This document shows, one piece after another, positions 42,074 to 50,181 of a DNA stretch of 64,000 bases (position 1 is its first letter; each line of letters opens with the position of its first letter). The DNA is taken from the NCBI GenBank assembly GCA_021776095.1, contig JAJFGO010000085.1:1-64000 (forward strand), given 5' to 3'. Below the pieces are notes generated by a model. The model was given only the letters and a program-made list of their open reading frames with translations, made no database searches and was not told the DNA's origin. A program made the translations under genes and the position numbers. The stretch is from Kiloniellaceae bacterium. GTDB taxonomy: Bacteria > Pseudomonadota > Alphaproteobacteria > Kiloniellales > J153.

Positions 42074-43420
42074 CTAGTGCTGATTACCGAGTTTGCGCAC
42101 CTGTTCCTCGTAGGCCCGTGCGAATTCCCGTCCGAACAGTTTGTGAAAATCATCTTCCGCCTCGACGATCAGGTCTTTGTAAAGTTGACCGAAGGCATCC
42201 CAATAGCGCGCCTTCTTGGTGCTGAGAAGGCTGGCCAGGCTGCGTTCCTTCTGCATCCGATCCTCCAATGCATCGGGGTTGAACCGATGCAGAAGACCGG
42301 TCAGCGCGACCTGCATACCCGCCAAAACGGCGACCTGATGCGCCTTGACGTCGTCAATCGCTTCTTGGACCGCCGCAACCGGTGGCAGATAGCCGCGGCC
42401 GCGGCGCGTGAGCAGCGCGGTCATGGCATCGTCGGCCCCCAACGAGAACTTCAGCGGGTTGTTCTCAACCGGCTGGATCGTGGTCTGGGACAATCGGAAC
42501 TCATTCTTGATGCTGCTGCGCGCGGCCAGGACTTCCATCAAACCCTTGACCACCTCCTGATAAATGGCGCCGGCCACGCGCATGACCTCGAGCACCTGGT
42601 CGTCCGGAATTTCCAGGTCGAGCTGGGCGCCATCGAGAAAGGCTTGCAGGGCTGCCCGATCGCTCGCGCCCGCTGGCGCGGCGCTTGCGGGCGCGGTTCT
42701 TGCCGGTGGCGGCGCGGCCTCGCTGGGGCTTGGGACCGAGGCGACCGGAGGCACCGGATCCGGATCGGCGGGTATCGGCACGGGCGCCGCGCCCGGTTCC
42801 GCATCCCAGTCGCCAGGGATCGCCTGGGGCGCGGCGAAATGTTCCTGCTGCGGCGGGATATGCTCGGTTTGAATTGCCTCATGCCGGGCCGGGGCCGGTT
42901 GCGAATCCTCGCCCCAAAGATCGAAATCCTCTGGAATCGGCCCGGGGCCCAGGCCATGAGAGTCGGCCGGAAGAACCGGCGACGGCAGGTCGCCGGACAG
43001 GCCGATCATCGCGTCGAGGTCGTCGCGGCGGCCCGGAAAATCGTGCGTATCGTCCAACACCGTCGCGGGCTTGACAGGCGCCGGGGCGGGCTGCACGACG
43101 GAGATAACGTCCACGCCGATCCGAAAATCGCGAATGCGCAGCTCGTCGCCATGGTTCAGATCGACCGAATTACCCCGGCCAATCGGCCGGTCGCCATCGT
43201 TCAGAAATACCCCGTTTGTGCTGGTATCGGTCAGGCGATAGCGCCCGCCGCCGGCCTCAATAATGCATTGCTGCTTGGAGATCGTCCGCTGCGGATCCGG
43301 CAAGACCAGATCGCATTCCGCGCCGCGGCCGACGGTGATAGCGCCGTGCTCAAGGGTCACCGGCTCCACCACGGGCGGTGCGTTTTCCGACGATCCCTTA
43401 ACACGGAGCACTAGCCCCAC
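42074..43420 (-). CDS. FHA-domain T6SS regulator (TagH/Fha/ImpI type)
   Basis: The 448-residue protein has an N-terminal forkhead-associated domain (about 20-100; GRGAECDLVLPDPQRTISKQ, then TDTSTNGVFLNDGDRP). A long Pro/Ala-rich linker follows (about 110-225), then a C-terminal TagH/ImpI domain (DDQVLEVMRVAGAIYQEVVK, then RGRGYLPPVAAVQEAIDDVK). FHA domains bind phosphothreonine, so it is the expected target of the kinase at 44720, with PP2C reversing the mark. The GTG start at 43420 has AGGGAG upstream. It leads the tssJ-K-L-M-tagF operon and is divergent from the phosphatase and kinase genes. Confidence 0.92.
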   Translation of the reverse strand: MGLVLRVKGSSENAPPVVEPVTLEHGAITVGRGAECDLVLPDPQRTISKQQCIIEAGGGRYRLTDTSTNGVFLNDGDRPIGRGNSVDLNHGDELRIRDFRIGVDVISVVQPAPAPVKPATVLDDTHDFPGRRDDLDAMIGLSGDLPSPVLPADSHGLGPGPIPEDFDLWGEDSQPAPARHEAIQTEHIPPQQEHFAAPQAIPGDWDAEPGAAPVPIPADPDPVPPVASVPSPSEAAPPPARTAPASAAPAGASDRAALQAFLDGAQLDLEIPDDQVLEVMRVAGAIYQEVVKGLMEVLAARSSIKNEFRLSQTTIQPVENNPLKFSLGADDAMTALLTRRGRGYLPPVAAVQEAIDDVKAHQVAVLAGMQVALTGLLHRFNPDALEDRMQKERSLASLLSTKKARYWDAFGQLYKDLIVEAEDDFHKLFGREFARAYEEQVRKLGNQH

Positions 43421-43909
43421 GGTACCGACTCCCTGAATTGCCGAAGCCGCTGTGACACAGTTTCGGTAAGTATTAACGAACGCCCTTCATGAGCCTTGAC
43501 CCGCAAAGCCAAGCGGCGCGCCCGCGACCCCACAACTTGTGCTGGAATATCCAGGCGTGTCTCCTGCTTTGCCGACTGCCCAAGGGGCCGGATTCCGGCC
43601 GCACCGAGCAAAGATAAAGCGCCTTACCGGCAATCTCCAGCGCAGCCTGAAAGCATTGAGAGACTGTACTAATTCCCGTGAAACGTCAATCTGCCGATAG
43701 GATTCAATACTGACAAAAGGTTGGCTGTTCCAACTCAAGTCATCATTATTGCAATACAGGGTCGCGCTTCTACCTGAGGTCGGCTAGAATTAAAGGGTGT
43801 TCGCGCTAAATCACTGATCTAGGGGAAGTCTCCTGACCTATCGGCCGGTCATGATCCAGTTGGGCACGCTACCGGCGCGTGCTTCCGGAGCACGCAGGAA
43901 ATCCGCGGC
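43421..43909. other. 489-base divergent intergenic region between the FHA and phosphatase genes
   Basis: This must hold promoters for both halves of the T6SS locus. I see no -24/-12 sigma-54 element like those before hcp. A TAGAAT (43784-43789) could be a -10 for the plus strand but has no good -35. GGCCGG-ATT-CCGGCC (43586-43600) is a small perfect palindrome. It is less GC-rich than its surroundings around 43660-43760. No convincing gene was found. Confidence 0.5.
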
Positions 43910-44659
43910 GTGACCGGCGAAACCACGCCGGTTCGCTGGCACTCGGCCGGCGGCACCCACTTGGGTACCGTGCGGAAGGTGAACGAAGACGCCTATCTCG
44001 ATTTGCCGCAACTCGGCCTCTGGGTCGTGGCCGACGGCATGGGCGGCCACGATGCCGGCGACGTCGCCAGCCGGCTGATCGTCGACGACCTGCGCACCTG
44101 CGCACCACCACCGAGCCGTGAAGCGCTCTTGGACGACCTCGATGCCCGCCTTCAGTCCATTAACGCGCGCCTGCAGCACTACGCCGCCGGGCGGGCCGAA
44201 GGCGCGGTGGTCGGCAGTACGGTTGCCATCCTGATCGGATACGGGCGTGAGGCGATTTGCCTATGGGCCGGCGACAGCCGAATCTACCGGCTTCGGCAAG
44301 GGCAGCTGGTGCAACTGACCCAGGACCACTCCCAAGTCGAGGAATTAGTCAAACTCGGTCTTCTGGACCGCGCCGAGGCGGCGACCCATCCGGCGGGAAA
44401 CGTTATTACCCGCGCCGTCGGGGCCATGGACAACCTGGTTGTGGACCTGGTCGCCGACGAGGTCGCCGACGGCGACGTCTACCTGCTGTGCAGCGACGGC
44501 CTGAATAAGGCTCTCTCGGACGAGGAGATCGCGCGGATGCTGACGGGCGCGGAGTGCCAATCAGCGGTCGACACCTTGCTGCGTGCGGCCCTCGATCACC
44601 AAGCCACGGACAACATCACGGCGGTGGTCGCCCGTGTCGACGGGATGGCCGGTCGATGA
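43910..44659 (+). CDS. pppA: PP2C-type serine/threonine phosphatase (PppA)
   Basis: The 249-residue phosphatase shows the PP2C motifs in order: VRKVNEDAYLD, WVVADGMGGHDAGD, VGSTVAILIGYG, LWAGDSRIYRLR, YLLCSDGLNKAL and ATDNITAVVARV. The aspartates for the two-metal centre are in place, so it should be active. The start is GTG 43910. It is immediately followed by the kinase gene. In Pseudomonas T6SS, PppA removes the phosphate that PpkA adds to Fha and so resets secretion. Confidence 0.93.
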   Translation: MTGETTPVRWHSAGGTHLGTVRKVNEDAYLDLPQLGLWVVADGMGGHDAGDVASRLIVDDLRTCAPPPSREALLDDLDARLQSINARLQHYAAGRAEGAVVGSTVAILIGYGREAICLWAGDSRIYRLRQGQLVQLTQDHSQVEELVKLGLLDRAEAATHPAGNVITRAVGAMDNLVVDLVADEVADGDVYLLCSDGLNKALSDEEIARMLTGAECQSAVDTLLRAALDHQATDNITAVVARVDGMAGR

Positions 44660-44719
44660 CTAGAGTATTTTTCCATGGGGCGGGCCGGAGCGTGGCCACG
44701 GGGACCAGTCGGGCGAGAC

Positions 44720-46351
44720 ATGATTGAACAGGTCGGTCGGTACGAAATCAGCGAGTTGATCGGCGAAGGCGCGATGGCCCAGGTCTACAAGGCCTACGAT
44801 CCGCAGATCGGCCGCACGCTCGCCTGTAAGATCCTCAAAGAAGAGCGCAGCGTCGATAAGGAATACGTCAGCCGCTTCCTGCGCGAGGCCAAGGCTGCCG
44901 GCGCCTTCGTCCACCCCAATATTGTCGCAGTCTATGACGTCGGCCGCTATGAGGAGCGCCCCTATATCATAATCGAACTGGTCGATGGGACGCCGCTCGA
45001 CCAAGTTCTCAACGAGACCCCGAACCTGCCGCTCAGCCAAATCTTGTCGATCGGGATCCAGCTCGCCACCGCGCTCGACTATGCACATGCCCAAGGCGTT
45101 GTGCACCGCGACATCAAGCCGAGCAACATTCTGGTCCTGCCCGACGGGCACACTATCAAGATCGCCGACTTCGGCATTGCGCACATGGACGATCCCGAGG
45201 CGACCCGCCACACTCAGGCAGGGACCGTTCTTGGCACGCCGCAGTATATGTCGCCGGAACAGGTCATGGGCACCCAGGTCGACGGACGCACGGACCTGTT
45301 TTCCGTGGGCGTGATTCTCTACCAGCTCTTGTCCGGACGCCGGCCCTTTAACGCCGATACCATGGCGACCTTGCTGTACCAGATTACGCGCGACGAGCCG
45401 CCGCCCTTGGCCGAGGTAGCGCCCGATGCGCCGGTCGGGCTGCAGCACGTCGTGAACAAGCTTCTATCCAAACAAGCAGACCGGCGGTTCGCGACGGGCC
45501 AAGAGCTGAAGCGCGCCCTGGAACTTGAACTGCGTTCTGTTCAGGATCAAAGCAAGGCGGAGAAACACAAGGGTTTCATACCGATCAGCGTTCGATGGAC
45601 CGCCTTGCTAGCGGGCCTGGTCGCCCTGACCATGGCGGTCAGCATCTTTTTCATCCAGCAGATGCAATCGAAGACGCTGGGCCAGTTCGCGGCCGATTCA
45701 GGCGCCTCCTTCGCCAAATTCATCGCCGTCGAAAGCGCGATTCCCGTGCTGAGCCAAGATTGGATTTCGATCGAAACCTTCGTGGACGAGGCCAGCCGGC
45801 GGGAAACCCTGGATTATTTGGTGGTTCTCGATCACAAGAACATCGTGCGCGGCGCGACCGACAAGACGTTGATCGGGCAAGAATACGCGCCACCGGACCC
45901 CACATTGATGGTATCCGATGGCGACGGCGTGCAGACCTCGCTCGTCGAATTACCCGATGGCGCCAGCGCCTTCGATTTCAGCACGCCGATCCTATTTCAG
46001 AACCAGCGGATCGGGACCATCCGCCTGGGGCTATCGCGTGCCAAGGTGCTGGAGGTGGAACAGGTCACACTGATTCTTCTGCTCATTCTTGCCGTCGTGA
46101 CCATCATGGCGGTGGCCATCGTCTCTTTCGTGCTCGCCCGGCTGCTGGCCAGGCCGATCGACCTCGTGCGCGAGAGTATGGAAGAGGTCGCGCAAGGCAA
46201 TCTCGATTGCCGCATCTCGCGGGAGCGTAAGGACGAACTGGGCGAGCTCTTTTCCGCCTTCAACCAAATGGCGGCGGAACTTGGCGCGCGGAACCACGAG
46301 GCGCGAACCCAAGAGCGGCGGCCGCAGAATACCTCAATCGACGGCCCATAA
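44720..46351 (+). CDS. ppkA: membrane Ser/Thr kinase with periplasmic sensor and HAMP (PpkA type)
   Basis: The 543-residue protein has a Hanks-type kinase domain (about 8-270): the glycine loop IGEGAMAQVYKAYD, Lys37, VHRDIKPSN with Asp131, and DFG with Asp150, all intact. A helix (about 300-320), a periplasmic segment of about 130 residues resembling a single Cache domain (SASFAKFIAVESAIPVLSQD onward), a second helix (about 455-480) and a HAMP region ending the protein follow. Pseudomonas PpkA has a different periplasmic part. The HAMP after the sensor lies on the opposite side of the chain from the kinase, an uncommon order. ATG 44720 is chosen; ATG 44675 is possible. Confidence 0.9.
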   Translation: MIEQVGRYEISELIGEGAMAQVYKAYDPQIGRTLACKILKEERSVDKEYVSRFLREAKAAGAFVHPNIVAVYDVGRYEERPYIIIELVDGTPLDQVLNETPNLPLSQILSIGIQLATALDYAHAQGVVHRDIKPSNILVLPDGHTIKIADFGIAHMDDPEATRHTQAGTVLGTPQYMSPEQVMGTQVDGRTDLFSVGVILYQLLSGRRPFNADTMATLLYQITRDEPPPLAEVAPDAPVGLQHVVNKLLSKQADRRFATGQELKRALELELRSVQDQSKAEKHKGFIPISVRWTALLAGLVALTMAVSIFFIQQMQSKTLGQFAADSGASFAKFIAVESAIPVLSQDWISIETFVDEASRRETLDYLVVLDHKNIVRGATDKTLIGQEYAPPDPTLMVSDGDGVQTSLVELPDGASAFDFSTPILFQNQRIGTIRLGLSRAKVLEVEQVTLILLLILAVVTIMAVAIVSFVLARLLARPIDLVRESMEEVAQGNLDCRISRERKDELGELFSAFNQMAAELGARNHEARTQERRPQNTSIDGP

Positions 46352-46528
46352 ACGCTAGCGAACTAAGGGCGGCGAGACCGGCGCGGTGCGACACCGCATT
46401 TCGAACCGTGCCGCGTAGTCCAGAAAGATTCTTGGCCCCGACGCCGTTATCGCAAGGGGTGTTTCTGCGCGAATTCTATGGTAAATTATTTGTGCACTAA
46501 GGGAAGCTTCAACGAGGGAACGGGTAGC

Positions 46529-46960
46529 ATGAGGTATGTGTCTTGGCTCGCCGCCGCCGCGGTCGCGGCATCGGTTTTGGGCAGCGTTCCGGCCATTGCC
46601 GGAGAAACCCCGTCGCCGCCGGGCGCGCGGGTCTGGATCATTTGGCCGAAGGACGGCGAGGTGATTCACGGGGGCAAGCTTTGGGTCCGCATGGGCGCCA
46701 AGAACATCGGCATAGCACCGGCAGGCATCATCAAGGCGAAGACCGGCCACCAACATCTGATTATCGACCGGCCTCTGCCACCTTTCGACGAGGACATTCC
46801 GGCGGACAAGAACCACCTGCATTTCGGCGGTGGCCAGACCGAGGCGCGTATTGAGTTGCCGCCCGGGCGGCACACCTTGCAGATACTGATGGGGGATCAT
46901 GATCATATTCCGCACAATCCGCCGCTGTATTCGGAGCAGATTACGGTGATCGTGCCGTGA
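46529..46960 (+). CDS. secreted DUF4399 protein, copy 1
   Basis: The 143-residue protein has a signal peptide (MRYVSWLAAAAVAASVLGSV, cleaved near AIAG) and one DUF4399 domain. Histidines cluster in motifs that look metal-ready: TGHQHLIID, KNHLHFGGG and GDHDHIPHNPP. ATG 46529 is used because the signal begins there. It follows the kinase gene by 177 bases on the same strand. A paralogue begins 117 bases after it. DUF4399 has no established function; periplasmic location and metal binding are inferred from sequence. Confidence 0.85.
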   Translation: MRYVSWLAAAAVAASVLGSVPAIAGETPSPPGARVWIIWPKDGEVIHGGKLWVRMGAKNIGIAPAGIIKAKTGHQHLIIDRPLPPFDEDIPADKNHLHFGGGQTEARIELPPGRHTLQILMGDHDHIPHNPPLYSEQITVIVP

Positions 46961-47077
46961 TTCCGGCCGTGCAAGGTTCAAATCGCCGGGCGCGATACCG
47001 CAACGACCGAGTGGCGGAGCGACAACGCGCGCAGGGCGTCTTGGCGTCAACCAGAGACACCAGAGGGCTCGATAGAC

Positions 47078-47509
47078 ATGAATAGGACTGTAATTTTCGC
47101 CGCCGTTCTCCTGAGCGCCGGCCTACTTTCGCAAACGGTGCTTGCGGGCGACACACCGGCCCCAAAGAACGCGTATCTCTATATCGGATGGCCGAACGAC
47201 GGTGAGGTGGTGCGTTCAACCCGTATTCCGGTGTGGTTCGGGCTGCGCAACATTGGCGTCGCGCCTGCGGGAGTCGTGAAGCCGAATACCGGGCATCATC
47301 ATCTCCTGATCGATACCGATATTCCCCCGCTCGACGAAGACATTCCGGCGGACAAGAACCACCTGCATTTCGGTGCGGGCCAGACCGAGACCGTCATCGA
47401 GCTGTCGCCTGGGCGCCACACCCTTCAGCTCATCATGGGCGATCACGAGCACATCCCGCACAATCCGCCGGTTATCTCGAAGCGGATTACGATCACGGTC
47501 GCACCGTAA
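47078..47509 (+). CDS. secreted DUF4399 protein, copy 2
   Basis: The 143-residue paralogue of the preceding gene has its own signal peptide (MNRTVIFAAVLLSAGLLSQT, cleaved near VLAG). The central PLDEDIPADKNHLHFGAGQT and GDHEHIPHNPP match copy 1 almost exactly, while the first half diverges more (YLYIGWPNDGEVVRSTRIPV). The histidine motifs are kept: TGHHHLLID, NHLHFG and GDHEHIPHN. The tandem arrangement suggests duplication with some specialisation. It is convergent with the caspase-SUMF1 gene. Confidence 0.85.
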   Translation: MNRTVIFAAVLLSAGLLSQTVLAGDTPAPKNAYLYIGWPNDGEVVRSTRIPVWFGLRNIGVAPAGVVKPNTGHHHLLIDTDIPPLDEDIPADKNHLHFGAGQTETVIELSPGRHTLQLIMGDHEHIPHNPPVISKRITITVAP

Positions 47510-47532
47510 TATCGGGCGCGTGATCGGGGTAC

Positions 47533-47563
47533 GGGGTCGACCGCCGGGATGTGCGGCGACCCC
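47533..47563. terminator. hairpin between convergent genes
   Basis: GGGGTCG-A-CCGC (47533-47544) pairs with GCGG-CGACCCC (47553-47563), an 11-bp stem with one bulged A and an 8-base loop. It sits between the DUF4399 gene ending at 47509 and the caspase-SUMF1 gene ending at 47595. There is no U-run, so its role as a terminator is inferred from position. Confidence 0.45.
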
Positions 47564-47594
47564 GGCTTGCCGGCCGCGACGTGAGAGCGGGCCG

Positions 47595-49739
47595 CTACTT
47601 AACCTCAGCGGCGACGCGGAAACCATTGGTCAGGTAGCGCACGCTGGCGTCATAGAAAAACCGCGACGCGGACCGCAAATAGGTCGCGTCGTTGCGCCAA
47701 GAGCCGCCGCGTAGGACCCGCTGGCTGCATCGGTTCTCTCCGCGCACGGCGCCGTTGCTCGAGGCGCCTTGATGCGTGGCATTCCAACAATCGGCGACCC
47801 ACTCCGCCACGCCGCCGCTGACATCGTGCAGGCCCAGCGGGTTGGCATCGTAAGTTCCGATGTAAGCAGGTGCTTTGCGGCTCCAGGGTCCGCCGCAGTT
47901 CTTGCAGTTCGCATTTTCGCCGGCGATCGCGTTGCCCCACCAATATTTGGTTTGGGTTCCGCCCCGCGCCGCGTATTCCCACTCCGCTTCGCTGGGTAGC
48001 CGGTATTGCCGGCCGGTCTTGTTGCTCAACCAGCGGATATAGATTTGGATATCGTCCCAACTGACGTTGCGCACGGCGACACGATCCGCGTCCGGCCCCA
48101 CCTTAGGCTGGTAAGAGCAGGCACCTGCGTTCACGCATTCGACCCATTCCCCGACCGTCACCTCGAAGCGCCCGATCGCGAAGGACTTGCCAATGGTCAC
48201 CCGATGGACCGGACGTTCCGCCGCGTCGCCGTCGTTGGCACCCATCTGAAAGCTTCCGGCCGGGACCAGGACCATTTCCGGGCAATTCTTGCAGTCGCGA
48301 AAAGTTTCCCCGGCCGCCTTGGGAAACTGACCGACGGCGGGTTGCACCGGCGTCTCGACTTTCGGTGCCTTCGGCTGAACCACCACGGCCTGCTGTTTCT
48401 TAGCGGGCGCCGTCATCTTCAGGAGCAGGCTGGCGGCAACGAACCCGGTCCGCCCCCGGTCGGTGCGGACCTGATACCAATTCCCGTCTCGGACTTGGCC
48501 CAACACCTCAACCCGCGCGCCGCGCGCGATTTTGCCCAAGGTCTTCGAGGCCGTGCTCGGCTGCGCCCGGACATTGGCAGCGGTACGGGCGATGAAATCG
48601 CCCTCGACCCGATCGATCACCGGTGCCGCGGGCTCGGCCTTTTTGACCGGCGCCGGCGCGGGTTCTGGGGCGGGTTTCGGCGCCGGTTCGGCGGCCTTAG
48701 GCGCGCTGGGCGCGGGCGCGGTCTTGCTGTAGAGCTTGATACGCGCCTTCGCCAGGGGCGCGAAAACGCCGTCCGGAAACGTCTGGAGATAGGCCTCGTA
48801 TTCGGCCGGATTTGTGCTGCCCTTGATAGACTCCCAGAACGCCAACTCGGCGGCCTGAGATTCGCGCGAACTGCGCACGCCCCGCGGCTGAGATTGGGCC
48901 ATAACAGCATATCCCTGGCCCGATACCTTCGGGGTATCGACGACCTGCACGCCATTCAATACCGAAATCGTCATAGGCACTTGGCGGCCGGCGGTCCACG
49001 AACTCACATGGCGGGCCGCCCGATCCAGGGCCGCTGTCAGGGTGCGGCTCGGCACGGCGAGCGCCTCGAGCAGGGCACCAGCGTAAACACCATGGGCGCC
49101 CAGACCGTCCTCGGCCATGGCGCCGGGCCGGGTCGCCAGGGCGAGCAAGCTATTGTCAGCAAGATCAGTCCCGTCCAAGACCGCCGCCGTTGCATCACCG
49201 GCATTGGGCGTCAAAAAGTTCGCGCAGGCATCGATAATGACCAAATTGCGGCCCCGGGCACCGGGCCGGGCCAAAGCCTTCATCACGGTTTCCAAGGACA
49301 GCGCGGCCGCGCCGACCTCGGCCTCTGAGGCGGGATCCACATCGGCCGGGATCAGGAACTGTCGCCCGCCGAGCCGTGCGCCGTGCCCGGCGAAGTAAAG
49401 CAGCCCGTCGCGGCCGTCGCCGAGCCGGCCAGCGAAATCGTGCAGCGCCTCTCGCATCGCCGCACTGGCCGCGTCTTCGAGCAAGACCACCTCGTAGCCT
49501 CGCGCCCGCAACACGCGAACCATGGCCTTGGCGTCATTGGCCGGATTTGCGAGCGGCGAGCGCTCGTAGCGCGCGTTGCCGATGACCAACGCCAGCGGCC
49601 CTCGCGCTGCGGAGCTTTTCACCCTGGCATCGCCGGCGCCCGGCTCGTGCGAATTGTGCGGTTTGGCAGCGCCAATGCTGGACCCCGCCGTGAGGGCGAG
49701 ACAGAGTGCGGCAATGCTTAAAAGCTTAGGCGTCTTCAT
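47595..49739 (-). CDS. secreted caspase-like / SH3 / SUMF1 fusion protein
   Basis: The 714-residue protein has a signal peptide (MKTPKLLSIAALCLALTAGS), then a C14 caspase-like domain with the catalytic pair His119 (LLYFAGHGARLGG) and Cys172 (VIIDACANF). A Pro/Ala-rich linker follows, a bacterial SH3 domain (TAANVRAQPSTASKTLGKIA onward, about 385-440), and a C-terminal SUMF1/formylglycine-generating-enzyme-like domain (MVLVPAGSFQMGANDGDAAE to GGSWRNDATYLRSASRFFYD). In Pseudomonas aeruginosa the periplasmic TagR, also SUMF1-fold, activates the T6SS kinase PpkA. Proximity to the kinase suggests a similar role here; the caspase part could be a protease stage. Both catalytic residues are present. 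Confidence 0.88.
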   Translation of the reverse strand: MKTPKLLSIAALCLALTAGSSIGAAKPHNSHEPGAGDARVKSSAARGPLALVIGNARYERSPLANPANDAKAMVRVLRARGYEVVLLEDAASAAMREALHDFAGRLGDGRDGLLYFAGHGARLGGRQFLIPADVDPASEAEVGAAALSLETVMKALARPGARGRNLVIIDACANFLTPNAGDATAAVLDGTDLADNSLLALATRPGAMAEDGLGAHGVYAGALLEALAVPSRTLTAALDRAARHVSSWTAGRQVPMTISVLNGVQVVDTPKVSGQGYAVMAQSQPRGVRSSRESQAAELAFWESIKGSTNPAEYEAYLQTFPDGVFAPLAKARIKLYSKTAPAPSAPKAAEPAPKPAPEPAPAPVKKAEPAAPVIDRVEGDFIARTAANVRAQPSTASKTLGKIARGARVEVLGQVRDGNWYQVRTDRGRTGFVAASLLLKMTAPAKKQQAVVVQPKAPKVETPVQPAVGQFPKAAGETFRDCKNCPEMVLVPAGSFQMGANDGDAAERPVHRVTIGKSFAIGRFEVTVGEWVECVNAGACSYQPKVGPDADRVAVRNVSWDDIQIYIRWLSNKTGRQYRLPSEAEWEYAARGGTQTKYWWGNAIAGENANCKNCGGPWSRKAPAYIGTYDANPLGLHDVSGGVAEWVADCWNATHQGASSNGAVRGENRCSQRVLRGGSWRNDATYLRSASRFFYDASVRYLTNGFRVAAEVK

Positions 49740-50181
49740 CGGTTCGCAACCCCGGCCAGTCGCAATTTACGTCAAGGCGCAGCCGATCGACACCCGATCC
49801 CAGCCTGCCTGTCCTACAAAGAAAGCGGCGCTATTTTCCAATATTATCACACTTATTTCTTGGGCTATTCATGGACGCGCCTTATCGCCTTCTGTTGCCG
49901 ATCAACTATATGGCGTAACGCCTGAGGGCGCAACAAAGCCTTGTTCTGCTGGGCGGGCCGCCCTGGCAAGACCGCAAATCCGGGCAACGTTGACGAAAAG
50001 TCCATGTTTTCCGCCAGATGAACCCTCCTTATACCCTCGCGCCTCCTGGTAGTCTGAGGCGGCGGTCGGCAGGCAATTTGGTACTCATGCCAGGTAAGAT
50101 AGTGTAGTGTCTCCGCCGATGAAGGATAGTGACAAACAGTTACTGGGAATACCAAGCGGCCGGGCCGATTTCGACACCGGG
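49740..50181. other. intergenic region between divergent caspase-SUMF1 and DUF4384 genes
   Basis: This stretch is AT-richer than its surroundings around 49825-49875 and holds a TGATAATATT-like -10 candidate on the minus strand near 49842-49851, with no good -35. I see no terminator, repeat or convincing gene. The DUF4384 reading frame is open back to 50107, so part of the stretch could be coding if an upstream start is used. Confidence 0.4.
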
